From Eutreptiella sp. 'Long Island Sound 2002' (lineage: Eukaryota > Euglenozoa > Euglenophyceae > Eutreptiales > Eutreptiaceae): DNA of 64,000 nt. Made by a program: the position numbers and the translations under genes. Every line of letters begins with the position of its first letter. The first letter of the stretch is position 1. Shown one piece after another: positions 14,119-24,563 of this stretch. The notes under the pieces were generated by a model. That model had not been told where the DNA came from. It worked only from the letters and a program-made list of their open reading frames with translations, and made no database searches. The stretch lies in NCBI GenBank assembly GCA_964036045.1, contig OZ038381.1:142204096-142268095 (forward strand), in the 5' to 3' direction.

Positions 14119-14940
14119 AAGGGGGCGCCTAGGGGAGTGGTGCCCCATCCACCCTCCACCGGAACTAACTAAGGAACGGAGTAACATACCTCCTATTTTA
14201 ATTTTTTTGGGGTTCGGACCTTGGTAAGCTGCGGGAAAGCACTCTACTAGAAAAGAAAACCTGAAAAAGAAAAACAGGCATACCCTCCCTAACCTCAACC
14301 ACACAAGCAGGGAAATGATAGGGTGGGAGGGAGGGAGGGAGGGAGGGAGGGAGGCTCTCTTGGGCGGCCGTAGGGGCTGTGTTGTGCTGTGTTGTGCTGT
14401 AATATGTTGTGCTATGTTGTATGTTGTGTTGTGCTATGGTGTGCTGTGATGTGCTGTGCCGTGCTGTGCTGTGCCGTGCTGTGATGTGCCGTGCTCGAAA
14501 ACCACTACCCCCCCTCTCCACAGTTCCGGCCCAACCCGATGAAGCCCCACCCACCCACCCCACCAGCAAAACTGACCCGATTAGCTCAGGTGAGGTTGCT
14601 TGGGCCAGACATCAGGATTCTGTTCCCACTTGTCTTCAGTCACATATGAGCCCCCCGATCGGTTTGAGTCAGAGAGATGGGGTGGGGTGGGGTGGGGTGG
14701 GGGGGCGGGGGGCACGTACCATCATTGAAGGGGTTGCAAGCACCGGTTGGGTTTCAGAGGCTAGGGTCGAGACCACAACCCACTTCTACACCTCAAGGCT
14801 GTGGTGACAATGGGACAAGTCTGATATTGGGGGGGACACGGGGGGGGGGGGGGGCGAAGTCCGACACGGGGGGTGGGGGGTTAGAAAGGGTGTTGGGGTG
14901 GGTGGGCGGGGGGGGGGGGGGGGTTGGGGGTGATGGTCCA
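14119..14940. other. Simple-sequence region between the satellites and element 7
   Basis: No gene is supported. The stretch holds a run of GGGA units (14,325-14,354), a TGTGC/TGTTG-rich microsatellite (about 14,378-14,490), GGGGT repeats (14,679-14,702) and long G runs near 14,837 and 14,910, all able to form G-quadruplexes. A possible short exon (14,525-14,590) has an acceptor-like 'ccacag' before it and 'ctcag/gtgagg' after it. It could be an upstream exon of the element 7 gene B, but nothing confirms that. Confidence 0.6.
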
Positions 14941-14997
14941 TAAAAGTCTGATGTCTGATGTCTGATAGCCGACTAGGTCGCTATACACATAGCTGGT

Positions 14998-15228
14998 CGC
15001 CGGAAGGGGTTCCAGCGTTGGAAGGGTCTGCTGGAAAGGTGCCAAAAAGGTGCTGGAAGGGGTTCCAGTGCTGGAAGGGTCCGCTGGAAGGGGTTCCAGT
15101 GTTGGCAGGGGGGTTCTAGCAGGGTTCCAACCAGGGGTTCCAGCGCGGTAAGGGGTTCCAGCAGGGGTTCCAGCAGGGGTTCCAGCAGGCATCGTATCAC
15201 CTGTTTCACCTGCATTTTGTCCTCTTTT
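14998..15228. promoter_or_regulatory. Element 7 motif cluster upstream of the gene B exon
   Basis: Repeated 'ggaaggggttccag' and 'ttccagtgctggaa' palindromes followed by four direct 'gggttccagcag' repeats. They end just before a 'cctcttttag' splice acceptor at 15,230, so at least part of the cluster is probably intronic. Confidence 0.7.
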
Positions 15229-15230
15229 AG

Positions 15231-16292
15231 GCTACAGTGGATGTCTGGCCGCAACTGGTACAGCGGGATGAGTAGGTGGCCGAGCCGCAGCGGCGAGGAG
15301 ACAGTGCAGTATCTGTGGTGGACAGCGTGTCGGTCGCGTGGTAGGCCCGCGCGGTGGTGACTTGGCCAACGAGTGCAGCAGCAAAGCCAGGGGCCGTGGC
15401 CGAGCTCATGTTCCAGTCTGGTCAAACGCCGTGGTACAAGGTTCCGGAGCTCAATGTGGCGACAGCGAGCGGCATGAAGGTGGTGTGCACGTTTCCGGTG
15501 CGAGTGAAGAGTCTGCAGGGCAAGAAGCGAGCCGAGTACATGTTTGGCGTTGGAAAAGGGCTGCACCGATCTTGGTCGTACCAGATGTACCATGAGGAGG
15601 ATGGGCGGAGCGTGTGGTATGGTCTGCGGGGGCTGCAAGGCGTTCGAGGAGATGAGGTTCCGGAGTCCGTCATGAAGGTGTTCGCTGCATGGGTGAACGA
15701 GCGCAAGGAGAGTTACGTTGGTGGCCGAGGGCACACAAGGGGCGCTGCGATTGAGGTGGAAGGAGACGACGATGATGCCGAGGACAAGGAGCAGCCGAAG
15801 GACAAAGACAAAGACAAAGGCAAGGACAAAGCCAAGGACGAGCCAAAGGAGAAAGGCAAGGACAAAGGCCGGCGCAAGGACAAGGAGAAGGACAAGGACA
15901 AGGACAAGGGCAAGGACAAGGACAAGACAGCCCGGGCATCTCAGTCATCGCATTCGCAGTCCCAGTAGTCCGAGCAGTCCCAGCAAATGGTTGACGCTCG
16001 GGCTATGGCTGACGAGGTGGTACAGCAGTGCAAGGACTCCCTGACACAGCAGATGAGTGTGACCTTGAGAGATTGTGTCCCTTCGGCAGTGGCAAAGGCG
16101 ATGTCTGACGCCTCCAAGAGCAAGGCAGAGACACCGATTGGCCGGCTGACCAAGCAGCTTGAGACGGGGCGCGTGGGACGGGCGAGCGCCGAGGCCTAGT
16201 TGGACAAAGTGCGGAAACGGGTCAGGGAGTTGGAGCTGGAGAATGAGAGCATGAAAAAGAAGCTCGGTGGAGAGCAACACCAAGACGGCTGA
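15231..16292 (+). pseudogene. Element 7 accessory protein B (coiled-coil), decayed
   Basis: Not a recognised family; its relative is gene B of element 2. The exon starts after the acceptor at 15,230 with ATVD(V)WPQL, matching ATVD(L)LPRL at the same place in element 2. Next comes a domain with GQTPWYKVPEL (element 2: GQTTWHKEFEL) and a C-terminal AAWVNER-like helix. A lysine/aspartate-rich linker follows, with near-perfect KDKDKGKDK repeats (residues about 185-240), then a C-terminal coiled coil. One frame stays open from 15,231 to the TGA at 16,290 except for four stops, all TAG (15,273; 15,342; 15,966; 16,197), two of them in CAG-rich context. The repeats suggest a nuclear, nucleic-acid-associated protein; the function is unknown. 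Confidence 0.6.
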
Positions 16293-17077
16293 AGCAAAGC
16301 AACAGGCAGAGCAGCTGTTGGCGGTGATGGCGGGCAATTACAAGAAGGCGTAGGCACTGGACGAGACATTTTGGGACCTGCAGACGAGACCTGTCGGCAC
16401 CTGTTGGGACGTGGTGATGAGACCGGTTGGGACCTGGAGAAGAGCCCTGTTGGGACCTGAAGAGCAGACCTGTTGGGACCTGGTGCGCGGCGATGGTGCT
16501 GACGGCAATGCGCCATCTTGAACGGAAACCTTTTTTGGTTTTAGCCTCTGGGTTGCGTGTTACCTCGCGTAGGACATTAGTTGCGATCTGCACGAAGTGC
16601 CTAACGTGGTGTCACGAGTGGGAGGCTTCACATAGCCTACCCCTTAGGGACGTCACCAAGATTTACGCCCTATATGCATGCATTCATTCAAAGTTTTGAT
16701 ATATTATTGTAGCCTGTTTGATTCTGCACTGAAGGGGGTGGTACCATGGGGTGGAACACATGAATACACTGTACGACATTGCAAAGTGTTGACCATGACA
16801 TTGCATTGTGCCTGTGCCTGTCCCTTTGGCTGAATGAGAGGGAAAGGCAAAACAAGGGGGGGGGGGGCAGTGCTGGAAGGGGGTGCTAGAAGGGGTGCTG
16901 GAAGGGGTTCCAGCGCTGAAAGGGTTCGCTGGAAGGGTCCGCTAGAAGGGGGTTCCACCGCTAGAAGGGGTTCCAGCATGGGTTCCAGCAAAGAGGTCCA
17001 GCAAGGAAAGGGGTTCCAGCATGGAGACCCAGCAGGGGTTCTAGCGGTCACACCTTTCCTGTTTGTCACGAAAAACC
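16293..17077. other. Element 7 spacer between gene B and transposase
   Basis: Contains a short degenerate tandem repeat of 'gttgggacctg' (16,385-16,485), an AT-rich stretch near 16,690-16,730, a G run at 16,857-16,866, and the second motif cluster (16,870-17,050) placed directly in front of the transposase start. No coding signal is seen. Confidence 0.6.
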
Positions 17078-18729
17078 ATGGAAAAGGCGGTTGCCGCACT
17101 TGTGGGTAGCTTCCCACAGCTCAAGCTATACACGGCCATCAAGGGGAAGGCCCGGGCAGAGCGGCGGCACCACATACAGACCTTCATGCGGGAACTTTTA
17201 GTGGATCCGGAGGCAGTTGTCGTTGAGGGTGGTGGGGGCTTGTACATCCGTTTCGCCGGGCATGACGACGATGAGGACCCTCGTGTAGTGCGCGCAATCG
17301 GACTATGGGCCACCGGTAGGAGATTGAAGTTATCAATACGGCAGATGTTGGCCCTCCCGCGCGAATGCACGCGCCGCGATCTTGCCGAAGCGCGCACAAG
17401 GTTACCACCGTACTCCACCACAACCTATGCTATCAATGGCCCCAACATAATCGAGCGGCGGTGCGCAGCGACAGCAACACTAGAAGGCCTCGTTTTGACG
17501 CAGTTGAAGATAGCCGAGACCCTAGGGGAGCTTGAAGTGGAAACTGAGAAGATTTGGATTTTAATATGCCCCGATGCAACGTCATTATGGCACACATCGG
17601 TCACTAAGATCGATGTTTTTGTAAACTGCTGGGCCTCGGGGTTTTCTGCTGCGGGGGACATCCACAAATGGGTGATGTGGGTGTGCACGGATGGGCCCGA
17701 TGACGCTGTATGGCTGCAGGCTTTAGATGAGGATTCCGGCCTAAGCTCAAATCATCCACCTACAAGAAAGTTGTACATTCCGTGTCAAAAGCGAAACCAA
17801 AAAGTTTCAATGTAAACTGACCGGGGATGGGAAACTAATGATGGTGACGAACGGGGGGGGGGGGGGTGTTGGTGGGGCTGCCCCGATGCCACCGGCTTGG
17901 TGCCGATAGAGGGCACGGTAAACAAAATTTAATGGGGGGCATTTCTTCGAAGTGTGTGTATTCGCATTGGAGACTATGCACACGCAGGTTGTAGAGTAAC
18001 CAATGCTTTCAAGAAGCGCCTAACAGAAACTATTACCACGTTAACAGTGGGTGTTGTTGGAGTGCGGCGAATCGCTAGTGAGTTTGCCGATATATGGTGT
18101 ACCCTTTTAGCAGATGTAAAGCATGTGGTTCCTGCTGACAGGCTTTTCCAAAAGACCACTAAGGCAGGGCAATTTGATATCAGCACCTCTATGTTGTTCT
18201 TGACATACCCCAGGTACCATGTTCGAATTGTACATGGCCTCAGGAACCTTTTTCCTAACACCATGTTTGGTGGTGTCCTCTTGTGGACACTTATTGAAGT
18301 GTTGCTGCGCAATATGCGTAGCCTATATGCCTTGTGGAGGCAAAAGACACCATTGACCAATGGTCAGGTGCAAGAGGCCAAGACTCACTGCCGCAAAATC
18401 GGTGAGGCATGGCTCCGATTGGGTTGGAAGTCAACCCCATGGGTCCACTGGACAGTGGCCCATTGTGGAGCGGTGCTCCGAAGTTTTGTAACCTTTATGT
18501 GTTCAGCAGTCTACCTGCGGAACACAGGCATAAGCCTTTCAAACTTGCTGTCAAAAACAGCATGCGTGGGTGGTGTCTCCGCCGCCCACGCGTTTCACGA
18601 CGTGGTCTCACCCATGTATTGAACATGGAGACCCTTGACGTGGGGCTACGACATCGCGCGGCCCGGCAAAGGCTTGCCCTTGGCGAGGCCACAAAGGACC
18701 GAAGAAAAAGGCACTGCATGTACGCTTGA
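17078..18729 (+). pseudogene. Element 7 DDE transposase, frameshifted
   Basis: Homologous along its length to the transposases of elements 2 and 8: the MEKAV start, the LALPRECTRRDL segment, PDATSLWHTSVTKIDVFV (first acidic site), TGDGK (second acidic site, followed by a degenerate Cys cluster), the RIGDYAHAGCRV segment, the LGWKSTPWVHWTVAHCG segment and FSSLPAEHRHKPFK (third acidic site, E). It would cut and join the element ends. The first frame (17,078-17,815) breaks before a 12-G run at about 17,851. The middle resumes at about 17,940-18,500 and the E-motif C-terminus lies in a third frame (18,409-18,729). There is also an in-frame TAA near 17,930. Clearly inactive. Confidence 0.8.
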
Positions 18730-18796
18730 GAAACCAAATTTGAACCCGGTGGATGCATTTGGTGCCCTTCTGAGAAAAAATCCTTGGCGCAGAAAC

Positions 18797-19085
18797 TCCC
18801 CCCCGCAGAAAGGGTGCAGAAAGGGGGTTCCAGCGCACAAAGGGTGTGCAGAAAGGGTGCAGAAAGGGTGCTAGAACCCCTCTTCCAGCAAAAGGGGGGC
18901 GGTGTAGAAAATCCGGCAAAACGGACCGTTTCGGACAAAAGTGAAAATCAGCCACCAAAAGGGGCATAAACATGTGGTGATTGGCCCCAAACCACTTTCC
19001 AACCACACAAGGTGGTGTGGCTTGGGTAATCATGCAAAAAGGGCGCTAGAAGGGGGGGGTTCTTGCGCACACCTTCTAGCGACGC
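18797..19085. repeat. Element 7 right-end motif cluster
   Basis: Directly repeated 'agaaagggtgcagaaag', 'ggttccagcgc' and 'gggcgctagaagg' strings of the element 7 private motif, downstream of the transposase. The sequence changes character after 19,085, taken as the approximate right end. Confidence 0.6.
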
Positions 19086-19117
19086 ACCCCATTGACTGAG
19101 TCGAAAAATCATGACTT

Positions 19118-19768
19118 GTGACTGACTTGACTGGGTCAGCCCAACACTGCTGCAGAAGTGATGCCTGCCGCATGCAAGGGACCAAGGCTACTGAAGGAGG
19201 AGTATTCCGCCCTAAAATTGTGGACGGTGCGATCACCTTGTCGCTCTCACCGCTAGCAATTGGTGTTGGGGCACATTGTTCTTCCTTTTTTCCAATGTCG
19301 TCCACGGAGAAATCTCCAAGAAAAGGACACACCATGCAACAACCCAAGCAAGTTTACTTGGAACTGAAGTGGTCTGCACCATGGGATCCACTCATGACCA
19401 CATCCAACCTTTTGGGAACGGCAAGTGATAACAGTGAGGATGCGTTGAGTAGAAAGCATTCTCTTAAGAGTGATGACAAGCTGCTTTTTTCCGGCACAGA
19501 ATCTGTGCCAAGCAGCAATGAAGGCACCACCACATCAAAGAAAACCGCTTTCAGAGTAGACGACGACTTGAACCGTGACGGTGCCTATGTGGAACAACCG
19601 GATTGTCATTGGCAATGCCCCCTAGCGGCACGGCACGGCACAGGGCGGCACAGCCCCCCCCCCCCCCCCCCGCCACAGCCGTACCCCCCCGGACCTTTCC
19701 GAAAATTGGCCTTTAAAATCAACCAAAATGAAGTGTTGTACGCATGCACTGGTCTAACTACGAAGTAA
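19118..19768 (+). CDS. Hypothetical ORF, 216 aa
   Basis: No family recognised. An internal Met at 19,295 (MSSTEKSPRKG) may be the true start. It would give a hydrophilic protein with a tryptophan-containing stretch (ELKWSAPWDP), a Ser/Asp/Lys-rich middle and a polyproline run (a C homopolymer at 19,653-19,669) near the C-terminus. It lies between element 7 and the relic transposase, shares no motif with either, and could be a host exon, part of another transposon, or chance. Confidence 0.25.
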   Translation: MTDLTGSAQHCCRSDACRMQGTKATEGGVFRPKIVDGAITLSLSPLAIGVGAHCSSFFPMSSTEKSPRKGHTMQQPKQVYLELKWSAPWDPLMTTSNLLGTASDNSEDALSRKHSLKSDDKLLFSGTESVPSSNEGTTTSKKTAFRVDDDLNRDGAYVEQPDCHWQCPLAARHGTGRHSPPPPPPPQPYPPGPFRKLAFKINQNEVLYACTGLTTK

Positions 19769-20439
19769 TGTTTCTCAGTAAATAGCAAAAATAAGACGCA
19801 AAAATGGGGTAAAAATGAGGAAGTGGTCAAAAGCATCATTTTGGTCAAAAATGAGTATGAAATTCAAATCCGGCATGCTCAAAATACCCCCATGCTCCAT
19901 GTTCTATGTTGGAAACACGCACAGTGGTCCCCTGCCCCTACCCGCAGTGTTCTCTTGTACCTTTGAGGCCTGGTAGTATGCTTCAGGGATTTTACTTGGT
20001 TTTTGCGTGCGTAAAAAGGCCATTTTGCGTGCGTAAATTGCCCTTTTTACTTACCACGTTTTTTTCCACTCGGGACGCAAAACACCCCTTTTACCTACGC
20101 ACAATCAGGGTAAATGCCTGCTTGTGACCCCCCCCACCACCCCTTACACGCAAACACAAACCCACATCCCGGGTCCAATGCATGCCATGCGTGCAAGCAA
20201 ACATGGAGGCAATTGCTGGGATCTTTCTTTCATTTTTCCAATCATTCCGTCACACATGTCCAAGTGGTATTCCACCACCAAACCTCCAGAGTATGCACAA
20301 TAGAATTGTAACATTGTACGACAAACATGCGAGAAACCCTACAACTTCCCCTTACACATCACCCTTTCCCAATACTGCTTGGCATTCCCATTTGCCTCTT
20401 GGCGGGTCCAAGAGACTGCCAGACGTTGAACCCCCTGGC
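19769..20439. other. Non-coding stretch with GCGTGCGTAAA motifs
   Basis: No supported gene. 'tgcgtgcgtaaa' is repeated around 20,006-20,040 and a related inverted string (ttacctacgcac) lies at 20,090-20,102. These may be the subterminal motif of another element, perhaps the one to which the relic transposase at 20,440 belonged. 20,130-20,430 shows nothing recognisable. Confidence 0.4.
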
Positions 20440-20693
20440 TTACAACCCCCAGCCCAGGTTGTCGTTCCGAAGCAGTTCGGCCCACCTCTTCAGTGCTCGG
20501 CGTGCCCCCACTAGGGAAGACCCCGGTTTCTTACTTCCCCCCTTGAAGCTCATGTTCCTAATCTGACTTTTCAACGACTAATGCCTCCCCTCACCCTTGA
20601 AAGCACTGAATGCGGACAGGGTACCCCATTCCCTCGCAATCCCCCACATGTGGTCCACCCAAAGGTGGGCCCACAGGGTCACCACAAACCCAC
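20440..20693 (-). pseudogene. Relic transposase (element 9), C-terminal part
   Basis: Read on the minus strand, this matches the C-terminus of the element 1 transposase: LWAHLWVDHMWGIAREWGTL aligns with LWTHLWIDHMYYFAKKWRIL, and FKGEGRH-stop-SLKSQIRN aligns with FAMEGSHRRLKRMLRN, which contains the presumed catalytic E. It ends at a TAA (20,440-20,442) and has one premature TAG (20,578-20,580). Its upstream half lies at 24,006-24,192 on the far side of element 6; removing element 6 and one AA duplication rejoins the frame exactly. Confidence 0.75.
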
Positions 20694-20737
20694 AATGTAA
20701 CTGCTAAGATCTGCCCCATTTTGTTCACATGTATGTG

Positions 20738-20930
20738 TACGCGTTATCCTACGCACTGATTTTGTAACACGCACAAACTAGCGAACCAGCGCATACGCGT
20801 TGCGATCTGAGTGCGTACGCGTTGTGATCTAAGTGCGTACGCGCTGGTATTTTGGCGCGTACAAGTTGGTATTTTAGCGCGTACGCACTCAGATTGCAAC
20901 GCGTGCGCGCCGCCTGTGGTGCCCGTACGC
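20738..20930. promoter_or_regulatory. Element 6 motif cluster upstream of gene B
   Basis: Closely spaced 'gcgtacgcgttg' and 'gcgcgtacaagttgg' half-sites in both orientations, ending about 100 bp before the gene B start codon. This is the position expected for promoter-proximal binding sites. Confidence 0.7.
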
Positions 20931-21036
20931 TGTTTGCAGCACTCGCGGTTGAATTGTGTTCCTTTCGACGTGACAAAGAAAATCTTTTTCTTTGCTTCAA
21001 GTGTGTCTTCCTTTTCTTAGTGCCTTTTTGCACCAT

Positions 21037-23260
21037 ATGGGTGGAAAGAAAAAACCGGCAAAGAAGAAGGTGGCAAGGAAAGGCGCCGTGCCTGCCGCCG
21101 AAGGCGGGGCCATCGCAAAGAAAGCGCCCAGGACAAGTGAGGGTCGAGCGGTGGTGGTGCCTTCGGAGGAAGAGGAGGAGGAGGAGGAGGAGGAGGAGGA
21201 TGTTGAGGTGGTGGCCGAAGGTAATAGGCCCGCCGAGATTGTGAAGTGGGCCTTGGAGGTCGGGGAGTTGGACGCGGATGAAACGGTGGACCGTTGGTTT
21301 ACGGACACTCGTGAGGCGGGAGATCTTGCACACGATGTTCATGGTGTTGTTGTTGTTCGTTTAACGTTGCGTGTCCAAGACGTTAAGGGTCTTCCACAAT
21401 TGCCATATTCATGGCAAGATGTTTTGCCTTTGGATGTGAATGCGCAAGCACAAGGTGTTATTGCAGTCGATAGTCGTCCGTTCTTGCATGGGCCAATGCC
21501 GATGCAATGCCCCACACCATTCTCCCTGTTGCTTTGTTTGAGTTTGTGGGTGAGCGTTTGCTCATGGTTTCCATTAGTTTGAGTCCTAGTGAGCGTGACG
21601 CACTTTTCACAACTATGAATGGGTGCTTGCGTAAGGGTAAGGTTGCCAAGACCCTTACGCAAAAATATGCCGTGTACGTGCCTCGTACGCGTTACGTTTT
21701 TCGTGCGTACGTGTTGCCTGGCCGACGCGTACGCGTCGGCCAGGCAAATCGTACGTGTTGGGGTAGCAACACATATGGGTTGCCCGAGCGGATCGTACGT
21801 GTTGCCCGAGCGGATCGCACGTGTTGCCCGTGTGGATCGTACGTGCTGCCGCACCAACACGTACGTGTTGCCCAAGTAGATCGTACACGCTAATGTACCA
21901 ACACGTACGCGTTGCGTGTGCTGACCACGCGTGCCATTTCACTCAGGTACGCACACGCTATCACCATTGCCCTTCCTCTCTTGCAGTTGCACGTGACCCC
22001 CTTCAAGTACAAGGAGCGGCGCCCTTGGCCCTCTGAAGCACAAGTGCGCCCAACGCCTCCGGATGTGAGCCGGAAGGTTTTGAAGCCGAAGGGCCTTCTT
22101 CAGAGCCCCCCGGGAGGCGCTCCACTGGTGGCCCCAGCCCCTGAGTCGATAGGGACAATTCCAGGGCAACTGGTGCAGGTGAGTAAGGAGGAGGTTATTG
22201 ACAATGTCCATGTTGGGGATGTTGCCAAGTTTAGTTTTTATGATCAGGCTACATTGCAGGTACGAACAAAGGAAGACAATGGTGCGGTCACATCGGCTGA
22301 GCCCGTGATTGTCCAATTTCCCATGTGGATGAAGGGGCATGCCGTTGGGAGGGACCCAGCAGCAGTTTTTATTGGGGGGACTTTGTACCAGATTAAAGGG
22401 GACAGCCACAGTTACGTGCAGACATGGCGTGTGCACGGAGGGCAGCTCAAGCAGGCCAAGCGTGTTCAATGGTCAGGGGTGGCGGGTTACCTCCCAATCA
22501 CTGACGTTGCTGTTGTTGCAGAGGTGGATGGGGCAATGGAGAGATGGAAGCTTCTCCTTGCGGGGAAGGTTCGGGGGAAGAGGGAGACGGAGACGGAGGC
22601 AGAGCAGGGCTATGACACTGACCAATCGCGGCATAGTGCTCGTGTGTCCCGTGCCAAGAAACCAAAGCTTGGTGCCAAGGGAGGGCCCACGGGTACAAAG
22701 CCCACTGGGCCCACCGCCTCCCCCTCAGCACCACTGCGTGAGCACCTCAAAGACACACAGCAGCAACTAAGAGCGCGAATTGAGGAACTGGAGAAGGTGG
22801 GCAAGCAGAGTGACCAGGCACAGAAAGCTGCAGAGGAGATGCTGAGGAAGGAGCGTGCAAAGTGGGAGGATGAGCGAAAAGAAAAGGACAATGAGATTAG
22901 AAACTTAAGAGAGAAGCTGCACGATGCCTCTGTGAAGGCAAGCAAGAAAGGCCCAGCCAGCCCTGGCCCTGGGCAGGGGGGGGGGAAGATGCGGAAGACC
23001 AGAAGAATTTTTTGCAACTGGCAGCAATGGAAATCAGGGATGTCCTTCTCCACGCCACCATATCCATTGAGGACCTGAGGGATTCACTCAGCGATGCAAG
23101 AGGCAAGGAGTCAACACGAGGGGAGAAGACTCTGCGTGCTCTTACATCATTGGGGGACAAGTACACTGTGCAGAGTCTACAGTTAGGCAAGGCGGTGGAG
23201 CAACCCAGTGGCTGTGGTAGTGGCGGTGGCAGAGGCCGTGATGGTGGTAATGGCAGTTGA
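21037..23260 (+). CDS. Element 6 accessory protein B
   Basis: Two-exon gene. Exon 1 (21,037 to 21,630/21,636) starts MGGKKKPAKKK, followed by a Lys/Ala-rich tail, an 11-Glu run and a folded segment (EIVKWALEVGELDADE, DVHGVVVVRL). A frame slip occurs near 21,485-21,510. Exon 2 starts after 'ctcttgcag' (21,986) and encodes a beta-rich domain (VGDVAKFSFYDQATLQV, then FIGGTLYQIKGDSHSYVQTW), a basic Ser/Pro linker and a long C-terminal coiled coil (EELEKVGKQSDQAQKAAEEM onward). A G run at 22,977-22,985 shifts the frame; the tail then continues as LQLAAMEIRDVLLHATISIE to a TGA at 23,258. The layout matches B in elements 1, 2 and 7, but sequence similarity is weak. Likely a dimeric nuclear protein; role inferred only. 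Confidence 0.6.
21637..21986 (+). other. Intron of element 6 gene B packed with private motifs
   Basis: The intron begins at a GTAAGG donor (21,631 or 21,637) and ends at CTCTTGCAG (21,986). Almost all of it is repeats of the CGTACG-type motif, for example 'gcgtacgtgttgcctggccg' and 'gatcgtacgtgttgcc'. Bases 21,714-21,747 form a 34-bp perfect palindrome centred on CGTACG. Confidence 0.75.
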
Positions 23261-23987
23261 CTCCCAGGGGCTGCTGCTATCCCCTCCCCTCACATATGTT
23301 TTTTGTTGGAGGGGTCGGAAGGGGCATGGCAGTCCAAGGACAGCGCCTATATTTGTTGGTTGCGCCCCATGGGGTAAGTCCTCCTCCGCTCTGCGCCGCA
23401 TCGCACGAGTGTCGTCCTTTGTGGGCCCCTGGTCTTGCGGTTCCTTCCTGCGATGCAGACAGAGTGTGTATGCAAGGAATTGAACCCACGGTTTCGAAAC
23501 ATAGGGAACATGCACATACCTCTAGACCAACCAGATGCCATACCACGTAACACGTAGGCGGTGCGTACGAACTGCGTACGCACCAGCAGATCAACACGTA
23601 CGCGTCGGTAATCTAACACGTACGCGTTGGTGAGTTGACGCGTACGTGTTAAGTTACTAAGGCGTACACATTGGATTAGCAACGCGTACGCGTCGAAACA
23701 CCAACACGTACGCGCCGCGCACCCAACGTACGTGTCAGAGGACAATCTGAAATCAAGGTTTTGAGAAATTTAGTATGGTTTTCCGGACACTCTGTGGAGG
23801 GAGAAGGCGACCTACGGTCGGCAATGTCTGCAATGGCACCGAGTGGTACAAGGGAAGTGCAAAAAGGGGTTGGGTTGGGTAGGGTGATACCCCACACATG
23901 AATTTTCTATGAAAAATGATACGTTTCTAACAAAGAGAAAACCAACGCGTACGAGTTAAGATTTCAACACATACGCGTCCATGTGAA
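23261..23987. repeat. Element 6 right side: spacer and motif clusters
   Basis: Downstream of gene B. 23,261-23,540 shows nothing recognisable. 23,558-23,735 and 23,940-23,980 contain dense 'acgcgtacgcgtc' and 'caacacgtacgcg' motifs next to the right terminal repeat. Confidence 0.65.
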
Positions 23988-24005
23988 CAGATCTTAGCAG
24001 TTACA

Positions 24006-24192
24006 AAGCTTTGTGGGCACTCGCCATCTCGGACAAAGCACTTCTCATCACATTCATATCGCGAAGGTCCAACCTCCCCTCTTTCCACACAAGGTCACAA
24101 GTCACTGCAAATTTCTCTCCCCACAAACGCCAACAAGCAGTCCATGTCATTGGCATTGTAACCCCCCCATCTTGCACCGGGATTCCCCCCTA
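24006..24192 (-). pseudogene. Relic transposase (element 9), upstream part
   Basis: The minus strand reads MTWTACWRLWGEKFAV, then LRDMNVMRSALSEMASAHKA, aligning with the WESVCKTWWENFASM to IAMGAAHNEL region of the element 1 transposase. It leads directly, across element 6, into the fragment at 20,440-20,693. The similarity stops near 24,192, where other sequence (probably the end of retroelement R1) begins, so the N-terminal two thirds of this transposase is absent here. Confidence 0.7.
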
Positions 24193-24563
24193 ACCTCCTG
24201 ATAGGTACAACTTACAACTCACACATGCACAGTACAGAAAACCAACACTGATGCTTGCTCCTTCACTGGCGCGCCAGGCCCGAAGGGCACTGTGGGTCAT
24301 CTCTGACTCTCACTCATGCTTGGCTCTCGTGGTTCCACATACATGGGCATGCTCGCTCACTGACTCACACTGTGCTGTCTCATCCATCGCACTTGCGAGG
24401 GGAGCTCTCTTTTATACACCCCGGGTATGTCCTGCTCTGCCTGCACCACTCACATCCCTCCCCCCCCCCCTGCCCTCTCTAGCCCACTCTTTCCTTACTC
24501 TGGTACATGAGCGCTATGGATGGTCCGTGCAGGAGTGACAGCCATCTTCATGCCAGCCTCGCC
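24193..24563 (-). other. Possible 3' end of retroelement R1
   Basis: Lies just downstream of the last R1 coding frame (minus strand). On that strand it shows a purine-rich run (gggctagagagggcaggggg, about 24,466-24,485), a candidate polypurine tract, and about 45 bp further on a TATA-like 'gtataaaag' (24,412-24,421). This would suit the U3 part of a long terminal repeat, but I found no matching copy near the presumed 5' end at about 59,000. Confidence 0.35.

Larger units (their letters stand above)
14941..19085 (+). mobile_element. Element 7: DDE DNA transposon, decayed
   Basis: Defined by its two genes (accessory gene B, then transposase, both plus strand) and by its private motif TTCCAGCGCTGGAA with flanking AAGGGGTTCCAG strings. 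The motif is clustered at 14,998-15,190, 16,870-17,050, 18,800-18,895 and 19,035-19,080, that is, upstream of each gene and at both ends. I could not find matching terminal inverted repeats, so the ends are set by the outermost motif copies and may be off by a few hundred bases. Gene order and protein similarity place it with elements 2 and 8. Confidence 0.7.
20696..24005 (+). mobile_element. Element 6: 3.3-kb transposon with gene B only
   Basis: Terminal inverted repeats TGTAACTGCTAAGATCTG are perfect at 20,696-20,713 and 23,988-24,005. The flanks carry a 2-bp duplication, AA (20,694-20,695 and 24,006-24,007). Excision in silico with one AA restores the reading frame of the relic transposase it interrupts, which independently supports these ends. 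The private motif, ACGCGTACGCGT and variants, is clustered at 20,738-20,930, 21,670-21,955, 23,558-23,735 and 23,940-23,980. It encodes gene B but no transposase, so it probably depended on a transposase supplied in trans. Confidence 0.88.

Noticed and set aside
14941-19085. Terminal inverted repeats for element 7
   Set aside because: I compared both outer regions and found no convincing inverted pair, so the ends are left approximate.
24193-24563. A defined LTR for R1
   Set aside because: TATA-like and purine-rich strings are present, but no second copy was found near 59,000.
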